DNA from: Promineifilum sp019695075
Lineage (GTDB): Bacteria > Chloroflexota > Anaerolineae > Promineifilales > Promineifilaceae
Length of the DNA stretch: 64,000 nt
Direction of reading: 5' to 3'
NCBI GenBank assembly: GCA_026129185.1
Contig: JAHCIO010000021.1
Coordinates: 12,189 to 76,188, forward strand
Within the stretch, counting starts at the first letter, position 1; every line of letters begins with the position of its first letter. Both the position numbers and the translations under genes were made by a program. Of the stretch, positions 1 to 8,996 are shown in pieces. A model generated the notes under the pieces. That model was not told the DNA's origin. It did not search any database and worked only from the letters and a program-made list of their open reading frames with translations.

Positions 1-1252
1 GAGCCAGAACGACCATCTGCGCCGGCCAGACGCGCTCCGTGCCGGGCACGGGATGGGGCGCGGGCCGGCCGTCGCCGTTGCTCGCCCAGGCCACGTCCAC
101 CGTCCGCAGGCCCGTCAGGCGGCCGTCTTCGCCCAGCAGCTCCACCGTTTGCACGCTGTAGGCGCGCGGATCGCTACCGAAGACGGCCGCGGCCTCGGCC
201 TGGCCATAGTCCATCTTATAGACGCGCGGCCACTGCGGCCACGGGTTGTCGGCCGCCCGCTCGGCCGGCGGCTGCGGCAAAATCTCGAACTGCACCAGGC
301 TGCGCGCGCCGTGGCGCAGGGCCGTGGCCACGCAGTCGGTGCCCGTGTCGCCGCCGCCGATGACGATGACGTCCTTGCCGGCGGCCGACAGGTAGCCGCC
401 GTCGGCGTGGCCGGAATCGAGCAGGCTGCGCGTGTTGCCGCGCAGGAAGTCCATGGCGAAGGCGACGCCGTCCAGGTCGCGGCCGGACACGCCCAGATCG
501 CGCGGCCGGGTCGCCCCGGTGCAGAGCACGACGGCGTCGAACTCGCGCCGCAGGTCGCCGGCGGTGACGTCCTCGCCCACGGTCACGCCGCAGACGAAGC
601 GAATGCCGCCGGCGCGCAGCACCTCGACACGGCGGGCGACCAGGTCTTTGCCCAACTTCATGTTGGGGATGCCGTACATCAGCAGGCCGCCGATGCGGTC
701 GTCGCGCTCGAAGACGGTCACCTCGTGGCCGACGACGTTGAGTTGGTCGGCGCAGGCCAGCCCGGCTGGCCCGGAGCCGACAACGGCCACGCGCTTGCCC
801 GTGCGGCGCGCCGGCGCGGCCGGCCGCACCCAGCCCTCGGCAAAGGCGCGGTCGATGATGGCGAACTCGATGCTTTTGATGGTCACGGGCGGGTCGGAGA
901 TGCCCAGCGTGCAGGCCGCCTCGCACGGCGCGGGGCAGACCAGACCGGTGAACTCCGGGAAGTTGTTGGTCTTGGCCAGCCGGTCATAGGCCTGTCGCCA
1001 CAGACCGCGATAGACCAGGTCATTCCACTCCGGGATGAGGTTATTGACCGGGCAGCCGGAAGTCATGCCGTTGAGCAGCTGCCCCTTGTGACAGAAGGGG
1101 ATGCCGCAATCCATGCAGCGCGCCGCCTGGGTCTGCAAGCGCTCGTCGGGCAGGTGCAGGTGCAGCGGCTGCCAGTCGCCCAGGCGCTCGGCGATGGGCC
1201 GCTCGCCGGGGGTCTCGCGGGCAAAAGTCATAAAGCCTGTAATTTTGCTCAT
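1..1252 (-). CDS. gltD: Glutamate synthase small subunit GltD (3' end outside window)
   Basis: Beta subunit of NADPH-dependent glutamate synthase: it oxidises NAD(P)H through FAD and passes electrons over 4Fe-4S clusters to GltB. The start is the ATG at 1252 (MSKITGFMTF). About 417 residues are visible, so roughly the last 70 of the usual 480-490 are cut off by the window edge. Visible motifs are the N-terminal cysteine clusters (CMDCGIPFC, then VCPAPCEAAC), a first dinucleotide-binding loop VVGSGPAGLACA near residue 145, and a second, GGGDTGTDC, near residue 295. It lies 69 bases after gltB on the same strand, as expected for a gltBD operon. No good Shine-Dalgarno site precedes the start, and the gap contains an A/T-rich heptamer tract. 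Identification is secure by motif order and context. Confidence 0.96.
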   Translation of the reverse strand, partial: MSKITGFMTFARETPGERPIAERLGDWQPLHLHLPDERLQTQAARCMDCGIPFCHKGQLLNGMTSGCPVNNLIPEWNDLVYRGLWRQAYDRLAKTNNFPEFTGLVCPAPCEAACTLGISDPPVTIKSIEFAIIDRAFAEGWVRPAAPARRTGKRVAVVGSGPAGLACADQLNVVGHEVTVFERDDRIGGLLMYGIPNMKLGKDLVARRVEVLRAGGIRFVCGVTVGEDVTAGDLRREFDAVVLCTGATRPRDLGVSGRDLDGVAFAMDFLRGNTRSLLDSGHADGGYLSAAGKDVIVIGGGDTGTDCVATALRHGARSLVQFEILPQPPAERAADNPWPQWPRVYKMDYGQAEAAAVFGSDPRAYSVQTVELLGEDGRLTGLRTVDVAWASNGDGRPAPHPVPGTERVWPAQMVVLA

Positions 1253-1302
1253 AGCATTCAATTAAATTAGGAATCTAGGCAAAGGGCAGGCAAGCGCCTC
1301 TG

Positions 1303-1328
1303 AATTCCTAATTCTTAATTCCTAATTT
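1303..1328. repeat. Heptamer tract AATTCCT in gltB-gltD gap
   Basis: Three to four consecutive 7-base units (AATTCCT, AATTCTT, AATTCCT, AATTT) overlap the stop codon of gltB. This is the A/T-rich version of the heptanucleotide tracts seen elsewhere in the window. Confidence 0.6.
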
Positions 1329-4300
1329 CCCCCCACCCGCGCCAGGTCGCGGCGGTTGGCCTCGAAGGCGGCCATGACGGCCTCGTCGCCCGACAGGCCG
1401 GCCGCCTCGGCCTCGGCCAGGGCGCGCAACACGCGGCTATAGTCCTTCGGCAAGACCTTGACGAACCGCGCGCGGGCCGTTTCCCACTCGCCCACCAGAT
1501 GCCAGGCCACGGTGCTGCCGGTGTAGACGGCATGCTTCCAGACCATGTCGTTGAGTTCGCGGGCGTCATCGTCGTCCAGAGGCAGCAGTTCGACCATGTC
1601 GGCGTTGCAGCGGCCGGCGAAACTCCCATCGGCGTCCAGCACGTAGGCGATGCCGCCGGACATGCCCGCGGCGAAGTTGCGCCCCGTCGGCCCCAGCACG
1701 GCCACGCGCCCGCCGGTCATGTACTCGCAGCCGTGGTCGCCGACGGCCTCGACGACAGCCACCGCGCCGCTGTTGCGCACGGCGAAGCGCTCCCCGGCCG
1801 CGCCGCGGATGTAGGCCTCGCCGCCTGTGGCTCCATAGAAAGCCACGTTGCCGATGATGATGTTGTCCTGCGGCGCGAAGACCGTGCCCGCCGGCGGCTT
1901 GACGATGAGCTTGCCGCCCGACAGCCCCTTGGCGACGTAGTCGTTGGCGTCGCCCTCCAGCGTGAAGGTGACGCCCGGCGGCAGGAAGGCGGCGAAGCTC
2001 TGCCCGGCCGATCCCTGGAAGGTCAGCCGGATAGTGTCCTCCGGCAGCCCCTCCGGGCCGTGGCGGCGGGCGATCTCGCCGGCCAGAATCGTGCCGACGG
2101 TGCGGTGGATATTGCGGATGGGCAGCGTGGCCGCGACGGGCGCGCCGCCGGCCAGCGCCGGGGCGCACAGGTCAAGCAGCGTTGTCCGGTCGAGGCTGTG
2201 CTCCAGGCCGTGGTCTTGCGCCCGCGCCCCAATGTGGCCGACCTCCGGCCCCACGTCCGGGCGGTAGAGCAGCGCCGACAGATCGAGCTTGCCGGCCTTG
2301 TGGTGGGCCAGCTCGTCGCGGACGGTTAGCAGGTCGGTGCGGCCGACCAGATCATCGAGGGAACGCACGCCCAGCGCGGCCATGTGCTCGCGCACGTCCT
2401 CGGCGATGAAGCGCATGAAGTTGACCACGTGCTCCGGCTTGCCGGCAAAGCGGCGGCGCAACTCCGGGTTCTGTGTGGCCACGCCGACCGGGCAGGTGTC
2501 CAGATGGCAGACGCGCATCATGACGCAGCCCATCGCCACCAGCGGGCCGGTGGCGAAGCCGAACTCCTCCGCCCCCAGCAGCGCGGCGATGACCACGTCG
2601 CGGCCGGTCTTGAGCTGGCCGTCCGTCTCCAGACGCACGCGGCTGCGCAGGTTGTTGAGCACCAGGGTCTGATGTGTCTCGGCCAGCCCCAACTCCCACG
2701 GCAGCCCGGCGTGCTTGATGCTCGACACCGGCGACGCGCCCGTGCCGCCGTCGTGGCCGCTGATGAGGATGACGTCGGCATGACCCTTGGCCACGCCCGC
2801 GGCGATCGTGCCCACGCCGACCTCGGACACGAGCTTGACGTTGATGCGCGCCGCCGGGTTGGCGCTCTTAAGGTCGTAGATGAGTTGGGCCAGGTCTTCG
2901 ATGGAGTAGATGTCGTGGTGGGGCGGCGGCGAGATGAGGCCGACGCCCGGCGTCGAATGGCGCACGCGGGCGATCCACGGGTAGACCTTGTGGCCGGGCA
3001 ACTGGCCGCCCTCGCCCGGCTTGGCCCCCTGGGCCATTTTGATCTGAATCTCCTGGGCGTGGCTGAGGTACTCAATGGTGACGCCGAAACGGCCGCTGGC
3101 CACCTGCTTAATGGCGCTCATGCGCGAGTCGCCGCCGGCGTCGGGGACGTAGCGGGCCGGGTCTTCGCCGCCCTCGCCGGTGTTGCTCTTGCCACCGACG
3201 CGATTCATGGCGATGGCCAGCGTCTCATGGGCCTCGCGGCTGATGGAACCATAGGACATGGCCCCGGTCTTGAAACGGCGCAGGATGACCTCGACCGGCT
3301 CGACCTCGTCCAGCGGCACGGGCGTGGGCGCGAAGTTGAACTCCAGCAGCGCCCGCAGTGTGGCCAGATGCGTCTCGCGGGCGTGGACTTCGTCGGCGTA
3401 CTGCTTGTAGGCGCGAAAGTCGCCGCTCCGGACAGCGTGTTGCAGCTTGTGGATGGTGGACGGGTTGAACAAGTGGAACTCGCCGCCATTGCGATACTGG
3501 TAGCGCCCGCCAACCTCCAGCGTGTGGCCGTTGGCGGGGCGCTCCGGGTAGGCCGCGGCGTGGCGCTCGGCCGCCTCGGCGGCCAGCACGTCCATGTCCG
3601 CCCCTTCAATGCGCGTCGGCGTGCCGCTGAAGTAGCGATCGACGACGGCGCGGCTGAGGCCCAGCGCCTCGAAGATCTGCGCCCCGTGGTAGCTCTGCAC
3701 GGTGCTGATGCCCATCTTGGAGATGGTCTTGACGACGCCCTTGGCCGCGGCCTTCAGGTACTTGGTCACGGCCGTCTCGTATTCCACATCCAGCAGCCGC
3801 CGGGCAATCAGATCGTGGAGCGTCTCGAAAGCCAGATAGGGGTTGACCGCGTCGGCCCCGTAGCCGACCAGGCAGGCGTAGTGGTGGACTTCACGCGGCT
3901 CGCCCGACTCGACCAGCAGGCTGACCCGCGTGCGCGCGCCGGCAGCGATGAGGTGCTCGTGCAGCGCGGAAACGGCCAGCAGCGCCGGAATGGGCGCGCG
4001 CGCCCGGCCGACGCCCCGGTCGGACAGGATGAGCAGGTTCGCGCCGGCGGCCACGGCCTCGTCGGCAGCGGCGCATAGCTCGGCCAGCGCCGCCGTCAGC
4101 GCCGCGCCGTCGCCCCCGGCCGGGTAGAGAATCGGCAGCGTCGTCGCGCGGAAGCCGGGCGCGCGAATGGCGCGCAGCCTGGCCAACTCGGCGTTGGTCA
4201 GCAGCGGCGACGGAATGCGGATGCGGCGGCAGTCCTCTGGCCGCGGGTTCAGCAAGTCCCCCTCCGCGCCGAGCAGCATCGTGCTACTGGTCACCAACTC

Positions 4301-5971
4301 CTCGCGGATGGCGTCGATGGGCGGGTTGGTAACCTGGGCGAAGAGCTGGCGGAAGTAGTTGTAGAGCAGTTGCGGCCGCTCCGACAGCACGGCCACCGGC
4401 GTGTCGTCGCCCATCGAGCCGAGCGGTTCGACGCCGTCGCGGGCCATCGGAGCCATGATCAGGCGTAGGTCTTCAAAGGTATAGCCAAAGGCGTGCTGGC
4501 GGATGGTCACGGTGTCGTGGTCAGGCACGGGTTCGTCCCCGGCCGCGGGCAGCGCCGCCAGCGGCCGCAGGTACTCATCCAACCAGTCGCCGTAGGGCCG
4601 GGCCGCGGCGATGGTCTCCTTTAGCTCCTCGTCGGCGACAATGCGGCCGGCGGCCGTGTCCACCAGCAGCATGCGCCCCGGCTGCAAGCGCCCCTTGTGC
4701 AGCACCTGCTCCGGCGGGATGTCGAGCACGCCCACCTCCGAGGCTAGGATGACCCGGTCATCGGCGGTGACGGTGTAGCGCGCCGGCCGCAGCCCGTTGC
4801 GGTCGAGCACCGCGCCGACGAGCGCGCCGTCGCTGAAGACGATAGCCGCCGGGCCGTCCCACGGCTCCATCAGAGCGCTGTGGTAGGCGTAGAAGGCGCG
4901 CTTGGCCGCGCTCATACCGGCGTACTTCTCCCACGGCTCCGGGATCATCATCATGAGCGCTTCCGGCAGCGAGCGGCCGGCCAGCACCAGGAACTCCAGG
5001 GCATTGTCGAACATGGCCGAATCGGTGCCGTCCTCGTCAATGACGGGCAGCACGCGGGCCAGGTCGGGGCCAAAGGCGGCCGAGCGGAAGAGCGCCTGCC
5101 GCGCCTTGATGGCGTTGACGTTGCCGCGAATGGTGTTGATCTCGCCGTTGTGGGCCAGGATGCGGTTGGGGTGGGCGCGCTTCCAGGCGGGGAAAGTGTT
5201 GGTCGAGAAGCGCGAATGGACGAGAGCGATAGCCGAATCGAAGCGCGGGTCGGACAGGTCGGGAAAGTAGCCGCGCAGTTGCTCGGCCAGGAGCATGCCC
5301 TTATAGACCAGCGTGCGCGACGACAGACTGGCGACGTAGAAGACCTGCGCGCCGTCAGCCGGCGAGTCGATGACCCGCTCGGCCAGCCGGCGCAGGACGA
5401 AGAGCGCCCGCTCGAAGGCCAGGCCATCGGTGGCCTCGTCCGCGGCCGGGCCGCGGCCGATGAACACCTGGCGCATGACCGGCTCGCTGGCCAGGGCCGT
5501 GGCCCCCAGGTCGCGGTTGTCGGTCGGCACGTCGCGCCAGCCCAGCAGCGCGTGCCCCTCGGCGGCGACGAGGCCGGCCAGTTGCCGCTCGCAGGCCGCT
5601 CGTCGCGCCGCGTCGCGCGGCAGGAAGAGCATGCCGACGCCATACTCGCCCGGCGGCGGCAGGTGGAAGCCAAGGCGGGCGGCCTCGGCGGCGAAAAAGG
5701 CGTGGGGAAGTTGGGTGAGAATGCCGGCCCCGTCGCCGGTGTTCGGCTCGGAGCCACGCGCGCCGCGGTGGCTGAGGTTGTCCAGCACCGTCAGCGCGTC
5801 GGCGACGATGGCGTGCGACCGCCGGCCCTTGACGTGGGCGACAAAGCCGGTGCCACAGGCATCGTGCTCAAAGCGAGGATCGTACAAGCCCTGCTGGGCA
5901 GGGCCTTCGCCGGAAGCTGCGTCTTGCTCCGGCGGTTGTTGTCCACTTTTGCGCCTTTTGGAACGCCCCAT
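1322..5971 (-). CDS. gltB: Glutamate synthase large subunit GltB
   Basis: Alpha subunit of glutamate synthase (GOGAT). It hydrolyses glutamine in an N-terminal Ntn amidotransferase domain and transfers the ammonia to 2-oxoglutarate at the FMN site. With the start at 5971 the protein is 1549 residues, the normal size. The reading frame stays open to 6019, but GAGGAG sits just upstream of the 5971 ATG, so I prefer that start. The nucleophile would be Cys39 (ACGTGF) after removal of a short propeptide. The 3Fe-4S cysteines are in CVMMRVCHLDTC near residue 1150. The FMN barrel covers about 850-1230, followed by the C-terminal glycine-rich GXGXG beta-helix. The gene is divergent from amtB, so ammonium uptake and assimilation are grouped. 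Confidence 0.97.
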   Translation of the reverse strand: MGRSKRRKSGQQPPEQDAASGEGPAQQGLYDPRFEHDACGTGFVAHVKGRRSHAIVADALTVLDNLSHRGARGSEPNTGDGAGILTQLPHAFFAAEAARLGFHLPPPGEYGVGMLFLPRDAARRAACERQLAGLVAAEGHALLGWRDVPTDNRDLGATALASEPVMRQVFIGRGPAADEATDGLAFERALFVLRRLAERVIDSPADGAQVFYVASLSSRTLVYKGMLLAEQLRGYFPDLSDPRFDSAIALVHSRFSTNTFPAWKRAHPNRILAHNGEINTIRGNVNAIKARQALFRSAAFGPDLARVLPVIDEDGTDSAMFDNALEFLVLAGRSLPEALMMMIPEPWEKYAGMSAAKRAFYAYHSALMEPWDGPAAIVFSDGALVGAVLDRNGLRPARYTVTADDRVILASEVGVLDIPPEQVLHKGRLQPGRMLLVDTAAGRIVADEELKETIAAARPYGDWLDEYLRPLAALPAAGDEPVPDHDTVTIRQHAFGYTFEDLRLIMAPMARDGVEPLGSMGDDTPVAVLSERPQLLYNYFRQLFAQVTNPPIDAIREELVTSSTMLLGAEGDLLNPRPEDCRRIRIPSPLLTNAELARLRAIRAPGFRATTLPILYPAGGDGAALTAALAELCAAADEAVAAGANLLILSDRGVGRARAPIPALLAVSALHEHLIAAGARTRVSLLVESGEPREVHHYACLVGYGADAVNPYLAFETLHDLIARRLLDVEYETAVTKYLKAAAKGVVKTISKMGISTVQSYHGAQIFEALGLSRAVVDRYFSGTPTRIEGADMDVLAAEAAERHAAAYPERPANGHTLEVGGRYQYRNGGEFHLFNPSTIHKLQHAVRSGDFRAYKQYADEVHARETHLATLRALLEFNFAPTPVPLDEVEPVEVILRRFKTGAMSYGSISREAHETLAIAMNRVGGKSNTGEGGEDPARYVPDAGGDSRMSAIKQVASGRFGVTIEYLSHAQEIQIKMAQGAKPGEGGQLPGHKVYPWIARVRHSTPGVGLISPPPHHDIYSIEDLAQLIYDLKSANPAARINVKLVSEVGVGTIAAGVAKGHADVILISGHDGGTGASPVSSIKHAGLPWELGLAETHQTLVLNNLRSRVRLETDGQLKTGRDVVIAALLGAEEFGFATGPLVAMGCVMMRVCHLDTCPVGVATQNPELRRRFAGKPEHVVNFMRFIAEDVREHMAALGVRSLDDLVGRTDLLTVRDELAHHKAGKLDLSALLYRPDVGPEVGHIGARAQDHGLEHSLDRTTLLDLCAPALAGGAPVAATLPIRNIHRTVGTILAGEIARRHGPEGLPEDTIRLTFQGSAGQSFAAFLPPGVTFTLEGDANDYVAKGLSGGKLIVKPPAGTVFAPQDNIIIGNVAFYGATGGEAYIRGAAGERFAVRNSGAVAVVEAVGDHGCEYMTGGRVAVLGPTGRNFAAGMSGGIAYVLDADGSFAGRCNADMVELLPLDDDDARELNDMVWKHAVYTGSTVAWHLVGEWETARARFVKVLPKDYSRVLRALAEAEAAGLSGDEAVMAAFEANRRDLARVGGN

Positions 5972-6174
5972 CTTCTTCTCCTCGTGGTCTTCATGGTCGC
6001 CTTGCGGCGAGCTGGGCATTCACGGCGAACGCCGCGGCCGGCTCTTAATGTGCAAAATGCGTCACCTTCTCAGGCAACGCCGTATGTTCACCCCGTAGTG
6101 TATCGCGCCCGCACCCGGCCTTCTTGGGGCACTTTGCACGAAACAACACTCTGAACTTTATGATCTTTAGACGT

Positions 6175-6202
6175 TTTGCGGCGGCGCGGCATCATGTATG
6201 AT
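6175..6202 (+). promoter_or_regulatory. Candidate sigma70 promoter of amtB
   Basis: A TTTGCG box (6175-6180) and a TATGAT box (6197-6202) are separated by 16 bases. Transcription would begin near 6209 and leave a leader of about 150 bases before the start codon. The -10 box is good and the -35 box is weak. Confidence 0.45.
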
Positions 6203-6264
6203 TCAGGCTTGTGATTAGTGGCGGCCACGGGCTGCCGACAACAGAATCATTGTTTTGGGCCAGG

Positions 6265-6304
6265 ACGCCTCTCATCCCGCCACGCGGGTTGACGAGGCGT
6301 TTTT
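6265..6304 (+). terminator. Terminator-like hairpin in the amtB leader
   Basis: ACGCCTC (6265-6271) pairs with GAGGCGT (6294-6300). An inner stem CCCGC (6276-6280) pairs with GCGGG (6284-6288). A run of five T follows at 6300-6304. This is the form of an intrinsic terminator, but it lies between the candidate promoter and the amtB start, which suggests transcription attenuation. Confidence 0.55.
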
Positions 6305-6360
6305 GCGTTCATGGGTACATGAACGACCGAGGGCCAACAGTCATGCAGAGGAGGAACATG

Positions 6361-7764
6361 ATGAAGCGGAATTGGCGGATGTGGCGACGAGTGGCAAACA
6401 TTGCCATCGTGGGCGTGCTCTTGATGGTGCTGACGCAGACGGTCTTCGCGCAGGACGCGGAGCCGGCCGTCAGCGCGATCGATACGGTCTGGGTGCTGGT
6501 CTGTGCTTTCCTTGTGTTCTTCATGCAGGCGGGCTTCGGTTTCCTGGAAGCGGGCTTTGTCCGCTCCAAGAACGTTGTCAACATCATGGCCGAGAACTTC
6601 ATGGACACGACGTTCGCCACGGTGGCCTTCGTCCTTGTCGGCTTCGGGCTGATGTTCGGCTCCGGCAACGGCTTCTTCGGCACGGAGTGGTTCGCCCTGC
6701 GCGGCATCCCTGAAGTCTTCCCCGGCACGACGCTGCCGACGCTGGCCTTCTTCTTCTTCCAGTTCGCCTTCTGCGCCGCCGCCGGGGCCATCGCCTCCGG
6801 CATGATGGCCGAGCGCACCAACTTCGCCGCCGACCTGTGCTACAGCCTGGCTACGGCCGGCCTCATCTACCCCATCTTCGGCCACTGGGTCTGGGGCGGC
6901 GGCTGGCTGGCGCAGTTGGGTTATATCGACTTCGCCGGCTCGTCGGTCGTCCACCTCGTCGGCGCGTGTATTGGCCTGGCCGGCACGCTCATGCTCGGCA
7001 AGCGGCGCGACAAGGTCTTTGGCCCCAGCATCCGCGGCCACAGCATCCCCCTGGCGGCGTTGGGCACGTTCATCCTGTGGTTCGGCTGGTTTGGCTTTAA
7101 CCCCGGTAGTGTGCTCGCCGCCCAACCCTTCAAGATCGCCCACGTTGTCGTGACAACCGACTTCGGCGCGACCACCGGGGCCATCAGCGCCATCTTCCTG
7201 GCCTACTTCTTCACCCGCAAGTGGGATGTCAGCATGGCTTTCAACGGCGCGCTGGCCGGCCTGGTGGCCATCACCGGCTCGGCCGCCTTCGTCACGCCGT
7301 CCGCGGCCCTGGTCATCGGCACAATCGCCGGCGTCATCGCCTACTTCGGCGTGCAGCTGATGGAAAAGCTGCGCATCGATGACCCCGTCGGCGCGTTCCC
7401 GGTGCATGGTCTGAACGGCATCTTTGGTATCCTGGCCGTGGGCATCTGGGGTAGCGACGGGCTGGGCCTGCTCAGCGGCGGCGGTTTTCGGCAGTTGGGC
7501 ATTCAGGCGCTGGGCATCGTCGTCTGCATCGCCTGGACGCTGCCGCTGGCGCTGGGCTTCTTCTACGTATTGCGCCGCACGATTGGCCTGCGCGTCTCGG
7601 CCGAGGTCGAGGCCACAGGGCTGGACTTCCCACAGCACGGCCTGGAATCGTACCCGGAATTCGACGGCGTCGAACTGCGTGGGATTCAGGCGCGCGACTG
7701 GGGAATGGATACCGCGCCGATGCCGGTCGAGCGGGGTAAATTGGTCGCCGGGACGGGGGACTAG
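6361..7764 (+). CDS. amtB: Ammonium transporter AmtB
   Basis: Membrane channel for ammonium/ammonia of the Amt/Rh family. The start chosen is the ATG at 6361, six bases after AGGAGG (6349-6354), giving 467 residues. The first 28 residues form a signal peptide ending TVFAQDA, followed by eleven hydrophobic segments. The family signature around YIDFAGSSVVH is present. It contains the conserved Asp and the first pore histidine, and the second pore histidine is in AFPVHGLNG. The C-terminal tail after the last membrane segment has the LDFPQHG pattern seen in Amt proteins controlled by PII, but no glnK/glnB gene is adjacent. The next gene begins 2 bases after the stop, so the two are probably co-transcribed. 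Confidence 0.96.
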   Translation: MKRNWRMWRRVANIAIVGVLLMVLTQTVFAQDAEPAVSAIDTVWVLVCAFLVFFMQAGFGFLEAGFVRSKNVVNIMAENFMDTTFATVAFVLVGFGLMFGSGNGFFGTEWFALRGIPEVFPGTTLPTLAFFFFQFAFCAAAGAIASGMMAERTNFAADLCYSLATAGLIYPIFGHWVWGGGWLAQLGYIDFAGSSVVHLVGACIGLAGTLMLGKRRDKVFGPSIRGHSIPLAALGTFILWFGWFGFNPGSVLAAQPFKIAHVVVTTDFGATTGAISAIFLAYFFTRKWDVSMAFNGALAGLVAITGSAAFVTPSAALVIGTIAGVIAYFGVQLMEKLRIDDPVGAFPVHGLNGIFGILAVGIWGSDGLGLLSGGGFRQLGIQALGIVVCIAWTLPLALGFFYVLRRTIGLRVSAEVEATGLDFPQHGLESYPEFDGVELRGIQARDWGMDTAPMPVERGKLVAGTGD

Positions 7765-7766
7765 CC

Positions 7767-8825
7767 ATGCCGCGCGCGACATTTGCCTACCGCGACAACA
7801 CGACCGAGGCCGCCGAGCACCGTCAGCCGGCCCTCTGGGCGGCCATTGACCTGGCCGGGCACGGCGCGATGGACCGAATTGAGGCGCTGCCGATCTACCG
7901 GACGGCCAGACCCCTGTCTGATGGCCGGGTGGCCCAGCTCTACCAGACGCTCATCGCCGGCGTAGCCATCGAGCGAGCCAGCCTGGAGGAACTGGAAACG
8001 TCGATCGATCACTATCTGGGCTTGTTGGTTCACTACGGCCGCCTGCCGGAATACCTCTTTCAGCTCGGCGATCGCGCCTGGCCCATCTACCGGCTGGAAG
8101 ACCAGCTGATGGCGCGCTTTCCCGGCAGCCGGACGTTCAGCGCGCCGACCATCGGCGAACTGCGCAACGAGTTGGCCGACCACTTCAAGCAGGTGGGCGT
8201 CATCGACTATCGCAAGGGCATGACGGTGCTCTATCTATCGCGCCAGGACTTCCAGCCCGACGCGCCCGTCTGCACCCTGCGCGCGCCGGGATTGGCCGAG
8301 ATGCCCGTCTTCCGCGACAAGGAGGCGGTCGTCCACCTGGTCGCGCCGGTCAACGGCCGGTCGATCATCACTGAACTGGCCGGCGGCGAGGGATTGCTGG
8401 TGCTGCCGGGGCTGGTGGGCGACTATATGGCCGACCGCGGCCGGCTGACCGATAGCGGCAGCATCGGCGTGCGCAAGCTGTCGGCCACGGCCTGGGCCGC
8501 CGCGGCGCGCCACCTGCACCCCTATGCGTGCAGCTTCGTCTACACCGATCGCTCCGGCGGCGGCCGGGAGCGGCGCGAGATTCCCATCTTCGCCGACGAG
8601 GCCCGCGGCCGGCTGGTCGCCGCCCGCACCAACCGGATGGGGCGCGTCTCGCTGCACTTTGCCGCCGACATCCCCCACCTGCAATTCAAGGTGGGCGAGG
8701 AACTGACCGAGATCGGCAAAATCCCTGTGCCGACCTACGTCACGATCGATGGCATCGAGGAGATCGTTCACGCCGAGTACGTGGAGGCGCGCGGTAGCAG
8801 CACGTTGGCTCCACTTGCTCTATAA
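7767..8825 (+). CDS. Hypothetical protein between amtB and glnA
   Basis: I do not recognise this 352-residue protein. It is soluble, with no signal peptide or membrane segment. Residues 1-140 look mainly helical; residues 145-340 look like mixed beta structure with several glycine-rich turns (ELAGGEGLLVLPG; TDRSGGGRER). No catalytic motif stands out. The ATG at 7767 follows the amtB stop by only 2 bases and the gene ends 171 bases before glnA, so it is embedded in an ammonium uptake and assimilation unit. A role linked to nitrogen metabolism is only an inference from position. Its codon use resembles that of its neighbours, and the reading frame is long and clean, so it is very likely a real gene. 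Confidence 0.8.
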   Translation: MPRATFAYRDNTTEAAEHRQPALWAAIDLAGHGAMDRIEALPIYRTARPLSDGRVAQLYQTLIAGVAIERASLEELETSIDHYLGLLVHYGRLPEYLFQLGDRAWPIYRLEDQLMARFPGSRTFSAPTIGELRNELADHFKQVGVIDYRKGMTVLYLSRQDFQPDAPVCTLRAPGLAEMPVFRDKEAVVHLVAPVNGRSIITELAGGEGLLVLPGLVGDYMADRGRLTDSGSIGVRKLSATAWAAAARHLHPYACSFVYTDRSGGGRERREIPIFADEARGRLVAARTNRMGRVSLHFAADIPHLQFKVGEELTEIGKIPVPTYVTIDGIEEIVHAEYVEARGSSTLAPLAL

Positions 8826-8826
8826 T
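8821..8826 (+). promoter_or_regulatory. Candidate -10 box upstream of glnA
   Basis: A consensus TATAAT overlaps the stop codon of the preceding gene. No good -35 box lies 16-18 bases upstream. If it is used, glnA has its own transcript with a leader of about 165 bases. Confidence 0.4.
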
Positions 8827-8887
8827 GACAGCGTCCGCACCCAAGCGATGAGTCGGAGCCACACCTATCTGTTGTTAAGTTGACGCC

Positions 8888-8926
8888 GGCCCCGGCCAAA
8901 TCCAGCCCACCTGGGCGGCCGGGGCC
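8888..8926 (+). promoter_or_regulatory. Strong hairpin in the glnA leader
   Basis: A perfect 10-bp inverted repeat, GGCCCCGGCC (8888-8897) with GGCCGGGGCC (8917-8926), encloses a second stem CCAG/CTGG (8902-8905, 8911-8914). There is no T run after it, so it looks like a structured leader and not a terminator. Confidence 0.5.
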
Positions 8927-8936
8927 TACGCAAAGT

Positions 8937-8960
8937 CGCGATTCGGGAGAATCGCGCCAC
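8937..8960 (+). repeat. Hairpin element copy in the glnA leader
   Basis: CGCGATTC, loop GGGA, GAATCGCG, tail CCAC. This is one copy of the dispersed palindromic element. It ends 36 bases before the glnA ATG, just ahead of the GGAGG ribosome binding site. Confidence 0.85.
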
Positions 8961-8996
8961 GTTTGATTGTCTAGCAATTGCGGAGGAACAAGAACC

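Larger units (their letters stand above)
5972..6360. other. Divergent gltB/amtB intergenic region
   Basis: About 390 bases without a convincing gene. The left part carries the gltB ribosome binding site. The right part carries the candidate amtB promoter, a roughly 150-base leader with a terminator-like hairpin, and the amtB ribosome binding site. An open frame extends the amtB reading frame back to 6211, but it runs through the hairpin and has no ribosome binding site, so I do not count it as coding. I saw no clear promoter for gltB. Confidence 0.6.

Noticed and set aside
53..1270. Long plus-strand open frame of about 400 codons opposite gltD
   Set aside because: It is the antisense shadow of gltD in GC-rich DNA; its product is low-complexity Ala/Gly/Arg/His-rich and has no recognisable domain, while the minus strand gives a complete GltD pattern.
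2384..4078. Plus-strand open frame of about 560 codons within gltB
   Set aside because: Shadow of gltB with composition typical of reverse-strand reading in GC-rich genes.
6211..6357. Extended start of AmtB at 6211
   Set aside because: It would translate the leader hairpin and place 50 hydrophilic residues before the signal peptide; AGGAGG supports 6361.
6209..6360. Glutamine riboswitch or paired ANTAR-target hairpins in the amtB leader
   Set aside because: The terminator-like stem is real, but I found neither the conserved glutamine-riboswitch core nor two stems with A1/G4 hexaloops.
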